From Chromatiaceae bacterium (lineage in GTDB: Bacteria > Pseudomonadota > Gammaproteobacteria > Chromatiales > Chromatiaceae): a stretch of DNA of 64,000 nt. The stretch covers positions 124,001 to 188,000 of the forward strand of contig JALWWO010000019.1 in the NCBI GenBank assembly GCA_027078745.1, given 5' to 3'. Shown here one piece after another: positions 24,056 through 33,334 of the stretch. The notes below the pieces were generated by a model. That model was not told where the DNA came from. It searched no databases and saw only the letters and a list, made by a program, of their open reading frames with translations. Position 1 is the stretch's first letter. Each line of letters opens with the position of its first letter. A program made the translations under genes and the position numbers.

Positions 24056-24874
24056 CTAGTTCTTATCCAGTTCAAGATAATCCCAGATCTTCCGGCTGAG
24101 GCTGACTTCCCCGGGGGCAGGGGTATCGGGTAGGAAGCGTCCTGCTTGCTCGTTGATCTCCAGCACCCGCTGGGCATCGGCGGCGAGATCTTCCTCGCCC
24201 AACCGATGATAGGCATCGATCATGGCTTCCAAGGCCCGTTTCACAGCGCTGGTGCGCTGATAGTGCTGGATCACATAGTTGCACCGATTCACCGCTGCTA
24301 AATAGGCCCCCCGCTTGATATAGTAGTGTGCGACCTGCACTTCATGTCGGGCTAAATTGTTCCGCAAGTAGAGCATCCGTTGGCGAGCATCCGGTGCATA
24401 CTTGCTGTCGGGAAAGCGCCGGATCAGTTCGCTGAAATCCTGGAAGGCATCCAGGGCCGAACCTGGATCCCGTTGGGCGGGATCCGTGGGAATGTAGCGG
24501 TCGAGGAAGCCCAGGCTCCGGTTATAGTTCACGATGCCTTTGAGATAATAGGCATAATCCACATAGGGATTCTGGGGATAGAGCTGGATGAAGCGCTCAG
24601 CCGCAGCGATGGCAGATTCCGGTTCATCCGCCTTGTAATAGGCATAGGCCACATCCAATTGGGCCTGCATGGCATAGCGGCCGAAGGGATAGCGGGCTTC
24701 CAACTTCTCATAGTAATCGATGGCGGTTTTATAATTACCGCTGTCCAGTTCCTCAGCGGCAGCGCGATAGAGCTGGGCAACGCTCCAACTCTTAGTGAGG
24801 TCCTCTTGCTCTTCGAGCCAGGAACAGCTGGTGAGTGCGAGGAGCAAGGGAAGCAGGCAAACCAATCGAACCAT
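24056..24874 (-). CDS. bamD: outer membrane protein assembly factor BamD
   Basis: A protein of 272 residues, a lipoprotein with signal peptide MVRLVCLLPLLLALTSC (lipobox LTSC, acyl-Cys at about 17). About five TPR-like helical repeats follow (ELDSGNYKTAIDYYEKLEARYPFGRY; YPQNPYVDYAYYLKG; LIRRFPDSKYAPDARQRM; AHYYIKRGAYLAAVNRCNYV). BamD is the essential partner of BamA in folding outer-membrane proteins. Divergence from rluD and then pgeF is the classical gammaproteobacterial order. A TATACT -10 for this gene may lie at 24913-24908, inside the start region of rluD. Confidence 0.95.
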   Translation of the reverse strand: MVRLVCLLPLLLALTSCSWLEEQEDLTKSWSVAQLYRAAAEELDSGNYKTAIDYYEKLEARYPFGRYAMQAQLDVAYAYYKADEPESAIAAAERFIQLYPQNPYVDYAYYLKGIVNYNRSLGFLDRYIPTDPAQRDPGSALDAFQDFSELIRRFPDSKYAPDARQRMLYLRNNLARHEVQVAHYYIKRGAYLAAVNRCNYVIQHYQRTSAVKRALEAMIDAYHRLGEEDLAADAQRVLEINEQAGRFLPDTPAPGEVSLSRKIWDYLELDKN

Positions 24875-24903
24875 CGTGAGCGGCCAAAATAGGTAAAAAA
24901 CTC

Positions 24904-25911
24904 GTGCAGTATAGCGCACCTGAACCCCGCTCCCCACAAGCCCAGAACCCTGCGGCATCGGATCGAGGGTGGGAGATCCGCATTCCTTCGAGCTGGGCGG
25001 GACATCGGTTGGATCAGGCGTTAGCAGGGCTGTTGCCTCAGTTTTCCCGCACGAACCTGCAACGCTGGATCGATGCGGGGCGCGTGCGCTGCAACGGGGC
25101 TGCCTGTCGGCGGCGGGATCGGCTGCGGGGGGGGGAATCCGTGTGGATCGAACCCCAGATGGAGCCGGTGGGCACCTGTCAGCCTCAGGCGATCCCCCTG
25201 GATCTAGTCTTCGAGGACGAAGAATTGCTGGTGGTGAACAAGCCGGCGGGCCTGGTGGTGCATCCTGGTTCCGGCAATCCGGACGGCACCTTGCAAAACG
25301 CCCTGCTCCACCATGCACCAGAACTGGATCGGCTGCCCCGCAGCGGCATCGTCCACCGATTGGACAAGGACACCAGCGGATTGCTCGTGGTGGCCAAAAC
25401 TCCCTTCGCCCATCGGGCGTTGGTGGCGCAATTGCAGCGCCGCCAGGTGCATCGGGAGTATCGGGCTTTGGTGCGGGGCGTGCTGTTGGGCGGTGGCACC
25501 CTGGATGCGCCCATCGGCCGGCATCCCCGGCACCGCACCCGCATGGCAGTGGTTCCGAACGGGCGGCCCGCCCTCACCCATTATCGGGTGCTCGAACGCT
25601 TTTCCGCCCATTCCCTGCTCCAAGTGCGCTTGGAGACCGGGCGCACCCATCAAATCCGCGTGCATCTGGCCCATCTTCGCTATCCCTTAGTGGGAGATCC
25701 CTGCTACGGGGGCCGCCCGAGACCGCCGAAATCCCTTACGCCCGAGCTGGCTGCAGCGCTGCAAGCTTTTCCTCGGCAGGCCCTCCATGCCCTGCGCCTG
25801 GGCCTGATCCATCCCCGCACCCAGCAGCCCATGCAATGGGAGGTGCCGCTAGCGGCGGATTTCGCCGAACTGTTGGGATTGCTGCGGAGGACAGCCCGTG
25901 GAATGGATTGA
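24904..25911 (+). CDS. rluD: 23S rRNA pseudouridine synthase, RluD type
   Basis: A protein of 335 residues. An S4 RNA-binding domain (HRLDQALAGLLPQFSRTNLQ) precedes the RluA-family catalytic domain with the catalytic Asp in GIVHRLDKDTSGLLVVAKT, plus VNKPAGLVVHPGSG, REYRALVRG and LETGRTHQIRVHLAHL. RluD modifies uridines 1911, 1915 and 1917 of helix 69 in E. coli. The order bamD, rluD, pgeF supports this paralogue over RluC. The start is uncertain: GTG 24904 leaves a roughly 20-residue tail before the S4 domain and overlaps a possible bamD promoter. Its end overlaps pgeF by 14 bases. Confidence 0.93.
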   Translation: MQYSAPEPRSPQAQNPAASDRGWEIRIPSSWAGHRLDQALAGLLPQFSRTNLQRWIDAGRVRCNGAACRRRDRLRGGESVWIEPQMEPVGTCQPQAIPLDLVFEDEELLVVNKPAGLVVHPGSGNPDGTLQNALLHHAPELDRLPRSGIVHRLDKDTSGLLVVAKTPFAHRALVAQLQRRQVHREYRALVRGVLLGGGTLDAPIGRHPRHRTRMAVVPNGRPALTHYRVLERFSAHSLLQVRLETGRTHQIRVHLAHLRYPLVGDPCYGGRPRPPKSLTPELAAALQAFPRQALHALRLGLIHPRTQQPMQWEVPLAADFAELLGLLRRTARGMD

Positions 25912-26638
25912 ACCGGACTGGCCTGCCCCGAGGGGAGTGCGGGCCTATAGCACGACCCGACAGGGGGGGCTGAGCTGCGGCCCTTATGCCAGCTTGAATC
26001 TGGGGGATCGCGTGGGCGATCAGCCCGAAGCGGTGCGCCAGAATCGGGCGCGGTTGCGCCGATGCCTGGAACTGCCCGGGGAACCCCATTGGCTTCGGCA
26101 AGTCCACGGTTGCACAGTGGCCCAGATCGGTACAGATGCTCCGGGCTGTGCGGCGGATGCAGTCTTGGCGGAATCGGTCGGTCAGGTGTGTGCGGTGCTC
26201 ACGGCGGATTGCCTGCCCCTGCTGCTCACCGATGCCCAGGGGCACCAGGTGGCCGCCGTCCACGGAGGTTGGCGGGGTCTGGCCAATGGGGTGATCGAAG
26301 CTACCCTCGCGCGTTTTCGAGCACCGCCCCAGGAATTGCTCTGCTGGCTAGGTCCCGCCATCGGTCCCCAAGCCTTCGAAGTGGGGGAAGCGGTGCGAAC
26401 GGCGTTTCTCGAAGCAATGGGCCCGCCCGCAGAAAAGGCCTTTCAGTACCGAGCGCCCGGGCGATGGCTTGGGGATCTCTATCAGCTGGCGCGATTGCGA
26501 TTGCGGGCTGCGGGTGTGCAGCAGATCTATGGCGGAGGGTTTTGCACCTTTCAGGATCGCCGCCGGTTCTTTTCCTATCGGCGGGATGGGATCACCGGAC
26601 GCATGGCAACCCTGATTTGGAGAGATCGGTCGGACTGA
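25898..26638 (+). CDS. pgeF: polyphenol oxidase / peptidoglycan editing factor family protein (YfiH)
   Basis: A protein of 246 residues of the YfiH/LACC1 family. Its members act as purine nucleoside-processing enzymes; in E. coli PgeF prevents mis-incorporation of L-Ser into peptidoglycan. The metal ligands are visible as His in WLRQVHGCTV, Cys in LTADCLPLLLTD and His in AAVHGGWRGL. YGGGFCTFQDRRRFFSYRRD is the conserved C-terminal block. The GTG start has GGAGG 7 bases upstream inside the end of rluD, so the two are cotranscribed and probably coupled. Confidence 0.93.
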   Translation: MEWIEPDWPAPRGVRAYSTTRQGGLSCGPYASLNLGDRVGDQPEAVRQNRARLRRCLELPGEPHWLRQVHGCTVAQIGTDAPGCAADAVLAESVGQVCAVLTADCLPLLLTDAQGHQVAAVHGGWRGLANGVIEATLARFRAPPQELLCWLGPAIGPQAFEVGEAVRTAFLEAMGPPAEKAFQYRAPGRWLGDLYQLARLRLRAAGVQQIYGGGFCTFQDRRRFFSYRRDGITGRMATLIWRDRSD

Positions 26639-26857
26639 CCGTTCTGAACCGAACCCAAGGGAAACATCTGAATGCCAAGAGATTGGGGAACCGAGACCTG
26701 AGCATTCCAGACGACCTGTTGTCCCTAGACTGCCTGATACACGGTTGCGCGCCGCAAGGCCTACTAGCATTAGGGTTTTCTCCAAGCCTTCGATTCGCGC
26801 TATGATGCTTCTGCTGTACGCAGGTCTGCCCTCCACAGTTCCCTGACAGAGAATCCT

Positions 26858-28954
26858 ATGAGCACGCTCAGAGTACGCCTTCTCCTGCCCCTGCTGTTTT
26901 TCCTAGCCAGTGGTTGTGCAGCGGCCAAGCCGCAGACGGTGGAAATCAGTGAACTCAAACCCTTGCCCCGTCAGGTAAAGACCACCTTGGTCATCAATCG
27001 GGTATTGGAAAACCTGCACTATCGCAAGGTGCGCTTGGACGATGATTTTGCAGAACAGATTCTCACCCATTACCTCGAAACCTTGGATCCTAACCGGCTC
27101 TTCTTTTTGCAATCCGATATCGACCGCTTCCGGTATCGCGCCCATGAATTGGATGACGATCTGCGCCGAGGCCGGGTGGATCTGGGCTTCGAGATCTTCC
27201 GCACTTATCGGGAACGGGTGGAGGAGCGGGTGGACTATGCCTTGCGGCTGCTGAAAAAGGGTTTTGATTTCAGCAAGGACGAAACCTATCGCTTTGATCG
27301 GGAAGATGCACCCTGGGCAAAGGATGCAGCAGAACTCGATGAGATCTGGCGGAAACGGGTGAAGAACGATTGGCTGTCCCTGCGCCTTGCTCATAAAACC
27401 GATGGGGAGATCCGCGACCTCTTGAAAAAGCGCTATGAGGGCATCGCCCGCCGAGTGCGTCAGTTTGATAGCGACGATGTGTACCAGGTCTTCATCAACG
27501 CCTACACGGAGAGCTTAGAGCCCCACACCGGTTACATGTCGCCGAGCACCTCGGAGAACTTCGACATCAGCATGCGCCTGTCCCTGGAGGGCATCGGGGC
27601 CGTGCTGCGCACCGAGGGGGAATACACAGTGATCCAGCGCACCATCCCCGGGGGTCCTGCCCGCCAGAGCGGTCAAATTCACAGCGGAGACCGCATCGTC
27701 GGGGTGGCGCAGGGCGCGGATGGTCCCATGGAAGATGTGGTGGGCTGGCGGCTGCAAGATGTGGTGGACAAGATCCGCGGCCCCAAGGGTTCGGTGGTGC
27801 GGCTGCTCATCCTGCCCAAGGCAGCGGGTTCCGACCCAGTGACCCGAGAGGTGCTCTTGGTGCGCAAGGAAATCAAGCTGGAGGATCAGGCGGCTAAGCG
27901 CTATGTGCTGGACGATCTGCCCCAGTTCCCCGGGGTGCGCATCGGGGTCATCGAGATCCCCGCTTTCTATCGGGATTTTCGGGCGGAGGCCCTGGGCAAA
28001 CGGGATTTCCGCAGCACCACCCGAGATGTGCGCCGTCTCATCCAGCAGCTCAAAAAAGAGAAGATCGATGGCTTGCTCATCGATCTGCGGGGCAATGGGG
28101 GCGGCTCCCTAGCGGAGGCAACCGCGCTGACCGGCCTGTTCATCGATCGGGGGCCCGTGGTGCAAGTGAAAGATGCCTTCGGCAAGCGAGAGATAGAAGA
28201 GGATCCAGAACCCGGGGTAGTGTACGAGGGTCCCTTGGCCGTTCTCGTGGATCGCAACAGCGCTTCTGCTTCGGAGATCTTCGCCGGTGCCCTTCAGGAC
28301 TATGGGCGAGCCCTCATCATCGGGGAACCCACCTTTGGCAAGGGCACCGTACAAACCCTCCTCCGCTTGAACCGCTATGTGCCCGGCTATGGGGAAGATC
28401 TGGGCCGGATGCGCTTGACCATGGCGGAGTTCTTCCGAGTCAGCGGGGGCAGCACCCAGTTGCGCGGCGTCACGCCGGACATTCTCTTTCCCACCGCCCT
28501 GATGGACAACGAGCATGGGGAACGGTCCTTGGATAATCCCCTGCCTTGGAGTGCCGTCACACCGGCCCGTTTTACCCCTTGGCCCGAACGCTACGATCTC
28601 GACTGGTTGCGGGCTCGTTCTCGGGCACGGATCGCAAAAGATCCAGGTTTCCAAATGCTGATCCAGCGGGAGCAGCTGTTGCGAGAATTGGAAGAACAGA
28701 CGGTCGTTTCCCTGCAAGAAGACCGGCGGAAAATTGAAGCCCGGCGGCGGGAAAAGATTCTCAAGGAAGCGCGGGACGACTATCTGCGGGATCTAGGGAT
28801 TATCCCCGTGGATGAGGAAAGCGAGGATGTGGACGAAGAAGCCCTGAAAAAGCAACAAGATGCCATCGACCGCATTCAGGTGCGGGAGGCTGCCAATATC
28901 CTGGCGGACGCTCTGACACAGCGTCGTTCCCAGGTTCGAGCGGCTCAGCCCTGA
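26858..28954 (+). CDS. prc: carboxy-terminal processing protease Prc (tail-specific protease)
   Basis: A protein of 698 residues of peptidase family S41, close to E. coli Prc (682). It begins with a lipoprotein-type signal (LLPLLFFLASGC). The large N-terminal helical domain has LETLDPNRLFFLQSDIDRF. A PDZ domain spans about 240-330 (LEGIGAVLRTEGEYTVIQ; GGPARQSGQIHSGDRIVGV). The Ser-Lys dyad is VDRNSASASEIFAGAL (Ser about 467) and GEPTFGKGTVQTL (Lys about 494). The DUF3340-type C-terminus is rich in charged helices. Prc degrades periplasmic substrates and trims penicillin-binding proteins. A 219-base gap precedes it, with TATGAT at 26801-26806 as a possible -10. Confidence 0.95.
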   Translation: MSTLRVRLLLPLLFFLASGCAAAKPQTVEISELKPLPRQVKTTLVINRVLENLHYRKVRLDDDFAEQILTHYLETLDPNRLFFLQSDIDRFRYRAHELDDDLRRGRVDLGFEIFRTYRERVEERVDYALRLLKKGFDFSKDETYRFDREDAPWAKDAAELDEIWRKRVKNDWLSLRLAHKTDGEIRDLLKKRYEGIARRVRQFDSDDVYQVFINAYTESLEPHTGYMSPSTSENFDISMRLSLEGIGAVLRTEGEYTVIQRTIPGGPARQSGQIHSGDRIVGVAQGADGPMEDVVGWRLQDVVDKIRGPKGSVVRLLILPKAAGSDPVTREVLLVRKEIKLEDQAAKRYVLDDLPQFPGVRIGVIEIPAFYRDFRAEALGKRDFRSTTRDVRRLIQQLKKEKIDGLLIDLRGNGGGSLAEATALTGLFIDRGPVVQVKDAFGKREIEEDPEPGVVYEGPLAVLVDRNSASASEIFAGALQDYGRALIIGEPTFGKGTVQTLLRLNRYVPGYGEDLGRMRLTMAEFFRVSGGSTQLRGVTPDILFPTALMDNEHGERSLDNPLPWSAVTPARFTPWPERYDLDWLRARSRARIAKDPGFQMLIQREQLLRELEEQTVVSLQEDRRKIEARRREKILKEARDDYLRDLGIIPVDEESEDVDEEALKKQQDAIDRIQVREAANILADALTQRRSQVRAAQP

Positions 28955-28970
28955 GGGATTTGCGCACTGC

Positions 28971-30566
28971 TTGGCCGCTGTGATTCCCGACCGTTCTGCA
29001 CTGGATGCCCGCATCGAACGCCTTCTTCGGCAGGCATCTGCTGCAGTCTTGCGGGCGGAGCAAATCGGGTTGGAAAAGGAAGCTCTGCGGGTTACCCCAG
29101 AGGGAACCATCGCCCAAACCCCGCATCCCCCCGCCCTGGGGGCTGCGCTGACTCATCCCTATCTCACGACGGATTTTTCCGAAGCTTTGCTGGAATGCAT
29201 CAGTCCTCCTCTGCCCAGCCCGGGGGAGGTTCTCCGCTTTTTGGAGGAACTGCATCAGTTCAGTTATCTGCATCTGGGGGAAGAACTGCTCTGGTGCGCC
29301 AGCATGCCCTGCCGCCTGCCTCCGCATCTGCCCATTCCCCTGGCTCAGTACGGTACTTCCAACCTTGCCCGCATGAAGACCGTCTACCGGCGAGGACTGG
29401 CCAACCGCTACGGCCGCACCATGCAGGCGATTGCCGGCCTGCACTACAATTTTTCCTACGGTGAACCCTTCTGGGAGGCCTATCAGGCGGTTTTGGAAGA
29501 TCGAGGAGATCGCCAAAGCTTCCGGTCAGAAAGCTATTTGGGTTTGGTGCGCAATCTCCAGCGCTACGGTTGGCTCATCCCCTATCTGTTCGGCGCTTCT
29601 CCTGCCGTGGATCGATCCTTCGCCCGATCGCCTACCGATTTGCAAGCCTGGGATCGGGACAGTCTGTGCTATCCCTTCGCCACCTCCCTGCGCCTCGGGG
29701 ACATCGGCTATCAGAATCGCCAGACCGAGGGCACGGGGATGAAAGCCTGCTATGACAGCCTGGATGCCTATGTGCGCAGCCTGACTTGGGCCATCGAGAC
29801 CCCTTGTCCCCACTATGAAAGGATCGGCATCAAAGTAGGCGATCGTTATGAACAGCTCAATGCCAATGTGTTGCAGATCGAAAACGAGTACTACAGCACA
29901 GTCCGTCCCAAACAACCCCCTCGGGATACTTTGGAAAAACCCACGATAGCTTTGCGCCGCCGAGGGGTGGGCTATATAGAACTGCGTTCTCTGGATCTGA
30001 ATCCCTTTGAACCCCTGGGCATCGATTCGGATCAGCTCGCTTTCTTGGCCGTTTTCACGCGATTTTGCCTGCTGGCGGAGAGCCCGATCATCCGCCCCCG
30101 AGAGCGGCGCGCCATCGATGAAAATCAGGTGCGGACTGCTCATCAGGGGCGGATGCCAAACCTGCGGTTGGATACGGGGGAACAGGCCGTCCCGCTCCGA
30201 GATTGGGCCTTGTATCTGATCGACGCCATGAAGCCCATCGGGGAACTATTGGACGGGAGCAGCGAGGGCATCCATCAGCAGAGCCTGGCCGCGCAGCGAG
30301 AACGGGTGCTAGAACCGGACCGCACCCCATCCGCTCGGATCCTAGCGGAAATGCGTGCGAACGGAGAAAGCTTTGTCGCCTTTGCCCACCGTCTTTCCGA
30401 AGACCATCGAGCCCGTTTTCAAAGCCAACCCCTGGCCCCCGAACGCTTGGCCTTTTTCCAACACCTGGCGGAAGACTCCCATCGAAAACAACAGGCGATC
30501 GAGGGTTCCGACCGCCTGCCCTTCGATGCCTTTCTCGCAGCCTATTTCGCCCAGGGCCTGGACTGA
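28971..30566 (+). CDS. gshA: glutamate-cysteine ligase
   Basis: A protein of about 531 residues of the gammaproteobacterial GshA type (E. coli 518). It joins Glu and Cys as the first step of glutathione synthesis. Recognised blocks are IGLEKEALRVTPEG, YLTTDFSEALLECISPP, MKTVYRRGLANRYGRTMQAI with AGLHYNFSY, GIKVGDRYEQLNANVLQIENEYY (shown in part) and YIELRSLDLNPFEPLGI. The start may be TTG 28971 or GTG 28980; neither has a well-placed ribosome binding site. It lies 16 bases after prc and 13 bases before pyk on the same strand. gshB is not in the window. Confidence 0.93.
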   Translation: MAAVIPDRSALDARIERLLRQASAAVLRAEQIGLEKEALRVTPEGTIAQTPHPPALGAALTHPYLTTDFSEALLECISPPLPSPGEVLRFLEELHQFSYLHLGEELLWCASMPCRLPPHLPIPLAQYGTSNLARMKTVYRRGLANRYGRTMQAIAGLHYNFSYGEPFWEAYQAVLEDRGDRQSFRSESYLGLVRNLQRYGWLIPYLFGASPAVDRSFARSPTDLQAWDRDSLCYPFATSLRLGDIGYQNRQTEGTGMKACYDSLDAYVRSLTWAIETPCPHYERIGIKVGDRYEQLNANVLQIENEYYSTVRPKQPPRDTLEKPTIALRRRGVGYIELRSLDLNPFEPLGIDSDQLAFLAVFTRFCLLAESPIIRPRERRAIDENQVRTAHQGRMPNLRLDTGEQAVPLRDWALYLIDAMKPIGELLDGSSEGIHQQSLAAQRERVLEPDRTPSARILAEMRANGESFVAFAHRLSEDHRARFQSQPLAPERLAFFQHLAEDSHRKQQAIEGSDRLPFDAFLAAYFAQGLD

Positions 30567-30579
30567 AAAGGAATACCCC

Positions 30580-32022
30580 ATGCCGAATCGAGCCAAAACC
30601 CGCAAGACCAAGATCGTCGCTACCATCGGCCCCGCCTGCGATGATCAGAAAACCCTGGAAGCCATGATGCGCGCCGGCATGAACGTCGCCCGCCTGAACC
30701 TCTCCCACGGGACTTTTGAAGAACACGGGGCACGGGTCCAGCGCATCCGATCCGCCGCCGAGGCCGTCGGCGTGCAGGTCGCCATCATGATCGACACCCG
30801 AGGCATCGAAATCCGCACCGGTCGCATTGCCGGGGGTTCTGTAACCCTTGTCTCCGGTGAACCCTTCACCCTGTACACGGATGGCCGCACCGGCAACGCC
30901 CAGGGGGTTTCTGTGTCCTATCAGCGCCTGGCCATGGAAGTGAACCCGGGGGATACCATCCTGCTAGACGATGGTGCCATGGAACTCACAGTGAAATCCC
31001 TGGAGGAACGGGCGGTGCACTGCCAAGTGGTGGTGGGGGGCGTTCTCAAGGAAAACAAAGGGGTCAACCTCCCCGACACCCAACTTTCCGTGGTCACCAT
31101 CGACCCGCAGTTTCGGGAAGATGTGGTGCGGGAAATGGATTTTGCTGCGGAAAACGATGTGGACTATATCGCTGCTTCCTTCGTGCAGAGCGCCGACGAC
31201 ATCAACGCCATGCGGGAAATGCTGCTGGAACGGGAGGTGGAGATTCCCATCATCGCCAAGATCGAGAATCGGGCGGGGGTGAACAACTTGGAAGGCATCG
31301 TAGCGGCGGCGGATGGCATCATGGTGGCGCGGGGAGATCTGGGAGTGGAACTGCCTTTGGCAGAGGTGCCCGGGATGCAGAAGAAGATCATCCGCACCAC
31401 GGTGAGCAACGGCAAGCCGGTCATCACTGCCACCCAGATGCTGGCTTCCATGGAAGTAAATCCCAAACCCACCCGCGCCGAGGCGAGCGATGTGGCCAAT
31501 GCCATCCTGGACGGCAGTTCCGCCGTGATGCTTTCCGGCGAAACCGCCGCTGGTCAATATCCGGTGGAATCCGTGCGCATGTTGTCGGAACTGGCGGTGC
31601 GGGCGGAAGCCTCCCTTAAGGAATACGGCTATCTCCAACGGGTACTGCCCAGCTCCGCCAATGTAGTGACCGAGGCGGTGAGCCAAGCTTCTGTGCGCAT
31701 GGCGAGTCAGCTAGGGGCAAGCGCCATCATCAGCCTCACGGAAACCGGCTTTACCTCTCGCCTGATCTCCAAGCACCGCCCGGAATGCCCCATCCTCGCG
31801 GTTACAGAATCCTATAAGGTCGTCCGCCGCCTCTGCATGAACTGGGGCGTGCTGCCGGTGCGCTATGAAGGGGAACCCAAGGACGAAGATAAGATCCGCT
31901 ATGCCTTCACCTATGCGAAGGAAGCGGGCATCGTGCGCACCGGAGATATCGTGGTGGCCACCTCCGGACACACCCACACCGCCGGGGGCACGGACATGAT
32001 CCGGGTGCTGACGGTGGATTGA
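30580..32022 (+). CDS. pyk: pyruvate kinase
   Basis: A protein of 480 residues that transfers phosphate from phosphoenolpyruvate to ADP. Family blocks are TKIVATIGPAC, ARLNLSHGTFEEH, the catalytic PIIAKIENRAGVNNLEGI (Lys and Glu), DGIMVARGDLGVELPL (metal-binding Asp), KPVITATQMLASM and AILDGSSAVMLSGETAAGQYP. The usual DTKGPEIR block reads DTRGIEIRTG, an uncommon change. AAGGA stands 9 bases before the ATG at 30580; the frame is open upstream into gshA and that part is rejected. tatD follows after 2 bases. Confidence 0.94.
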   Translation: MPNRAKTRKTKIVATIGPACDDQKTLEAMMRAGMNVARLNLSHGTFEEHGARVQRIRSAAEAVGVQVAIMIDTRGIEIRTGRIAGGSVTLVSGEPFTLYTDGRTGNAQGVSVSYQRLAMEVNPGDTILLDDGAMELTVKSLEERAVHCQVVVGGVLKENKGVNLPDTQLSVVTIDPQFREDVVREMDFAAENDVDYIAASFVQSADDINAMREMLLEREVEIPIIAKIENRAGVNNLEGIVAAADGIMVARGDLGVELPLAEVPGMQKKIIRTTVSNGKPVITATQMLASMEVNPKPTRAEASDVANAILDGSSAVMLSGETAAGQYPVESVRMLSELAVRAEASLKEYGYLQRVLPSSANVVTEAVSQASVRMASQLGASAIISLTETGFTSRLISKHRPECPILAVTESYKVVRRLCMNWGVLPVRYEGEPKDEDKIRYAFTYAKEAGIVRTGDIVVATSGHTHTAGGTDMIRVLTVD

Positions 32023-32024
32023 TC

Positions 32025-32795
32025 ATGTTCATCGATTCCCATTGCCATCTCGACCGCGTTGACCTGAAACCCTACGGCGGGGACTTCTCCCGCTTCATGG
32101 GGGAGACCCGAGCGAGCGGCTTAGATCATCTGCTCTGCGTGGCCATCGATCTGGAAAGCTATCCCAAGATGCGGGCGCTGGTGGACCCCTATCCCTGGGT
32201 GTTCGTCTCCATCGGCCTGCATCCCAACGAATCCGGCGAAGTGGATGCGGATGAGCTGGCCGTCCGAGCACAGGCGGATGCGCGCATCCTCGCCATCGGG
32301 GAGACGGGCTTGGATTATTACCGCTGTGAAGAATCCGACCGCCCCCGACAGCGGGAACAGTTTCGCCGGCAGATCGCCGCCGCCCGGCAGGCGAACAAGC
32401 CCCTGATCGTGCACACGAGAGCCGCCCGAGAAGATACCCTGCGCATCCTGCGGGAAGAAGGGGCGGAACAGGGCGTGCTGCACTGCTTTACGGAAACTTG
32501 GGAGATGGCCCGGCAAGGGTTGGATCTCGGCTTCTACCTCAGCTTTTCCGGCATCCTCAGCTTCCGCAACGCGGCGGAACTTCGAGAGGTCGCCAAGCGG
32601 GTGCCCTTAGATCGCCTGCTCATCGAGACCGATAGCCCCTATCTCGCGCCGGTGCCCTATCGGGGCAAGCCCAACGAACCCAAATATGTGCGCCAGGTGG
32701 CGGAATGCCTGGCGGCGCTGCGGGGTTTATCCTTGGAAGCCCTGGCAGAGATCACCCGAGAAAATTTCTTCCGGCTGTTCCCGCGCCCAGCCTAG
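32025..32795 (+). CDS. tatD: TatD family metal-dependent hydrolase
   Basis: A protein of 256 residues of the TatD DNase / amidohydrolase fold. Metal ligands are seen in FIDSHCHLDR (HxH), AIGETGLDYYR, LIVHTRAARED, HCFTETWEMA and ETDSPYLAPVPYRGKPNEP. TatD and YcfH-type enzymes act as 3'-5' nucleases or D-aminoacyl-tRNA deacylases; which one cannot be told. The ATG at 32025 is 2 bases past the pyk stop. Its end overlaps the convergent 170-residue gene by 4 bases. Confidence 0.92.
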   Translation: MFIDSHCHLDRVDLKPYGGDFSRFMGETRASGLDHLLCVAIDLESYPKMRALVDPYPWVFVSIGLHPNESGEVDADELAVRAQADARILAIGETGLDYYRCEESDRPRQREQFRRQIAAARQANKPLIVHTRAAREDTLRILREEGAEQGVLHCFTETWEMARQGLDLGFYLSFSGILSFRNAAELREVAKRVPLDRLLIETDSPYLAPVPYRGKPNEPKYVRQVAECLAALRGLSLEALAEITRENFFRLFPRPA

Positions 32796-33304
32796 GCACG
32801 CAGCCGCCGGAGCAGGGTGCGCCATTTGGGCACCCGCCAATAATCCCGCCGGTTCATGCGCATCCAGCAGAGATCCCGCCCGAAACGTTCCACCCCAGGG
32901 GGCCAGATCTCCACCGGTGGATGCACACCGAACCAACGCCGATAGCTGTGCAGGGTTTTGGAATACCAGTCGGAGAACTTGCGCCGCTCTTCGGGTCCGC
33001 CGGCGGTGGGCTGATGGTGTAGGGGATGGGGCAACAGGGCGGTGAAAGGCCCCCAATAGTCCTGGGTGTAGAGCAGATGGAGATGCCAGGCCTGATCCAC
33101 CTGATCCGAAGGGGTGACCGGATGACCGGCGACCATGGCGAGAAAGACAAACCGCCGGTATTCTTCCATCACCGCCAGGGCGAAGTCCTGAGACCAATCG
33201 TTTTCCCGCGCCAATCGCTGGCTGAAGGGCAACACCGCATCCGGCTGATCTAGGGGATGGGCTTGAATGCGCGCCCAGAGCTGTCGTTGGGCTTCGGATT
33301 GCAT
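32792..33304 (-). CDS. glycine-rich-domain-like (GRDP) protein
   Basis: A protein of 170 residues resembling the conserved core of the glycine-rich domain-containing protein-like family: LAMVAGHPVTPSDQVDQAWH, LHLLYTQDYWGPF, HHQPTAGGPEE, FSDWYSKTLHSYRRWFG. Function is unknown. Bacterial members are, to my knowledge, often found near TIGR04222 membrane proteins, and one lies here at 34560-35564, separated by a restriction-nuclease-like gene. There is no signal peptide or membrane segment. It is rich in Trp, His and Arg and soluble by composition. Confidence 0.6.
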   Translation of the reverse strand: MQSEAQRQLWARIQAHPLDQPDAVLPFSQRLARENDWSQDFALAVMEEYRRFVFLAMVAGHPVTPSDQVDQAWHLHLLYTQDYWGPFTALLPHPLHHQPTAGGPEERRKFSDWYSKTLHSYRRWFGVHPPVEIWPPGVERFGRDLCWMRMNRRDYWRVPKWRTLLRRLRA

Positions 33305-33334
33305 TGGGATCGATTGCAGAACGGATCTCGTTCT

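Noticed and set aside
26639-26857. Possible RNA gene in the 219-base gap before prc
   Set aside because: No tRNA, riboswitch or strong hairpin could be made out by eye; only a weak -10-like TATGAT.
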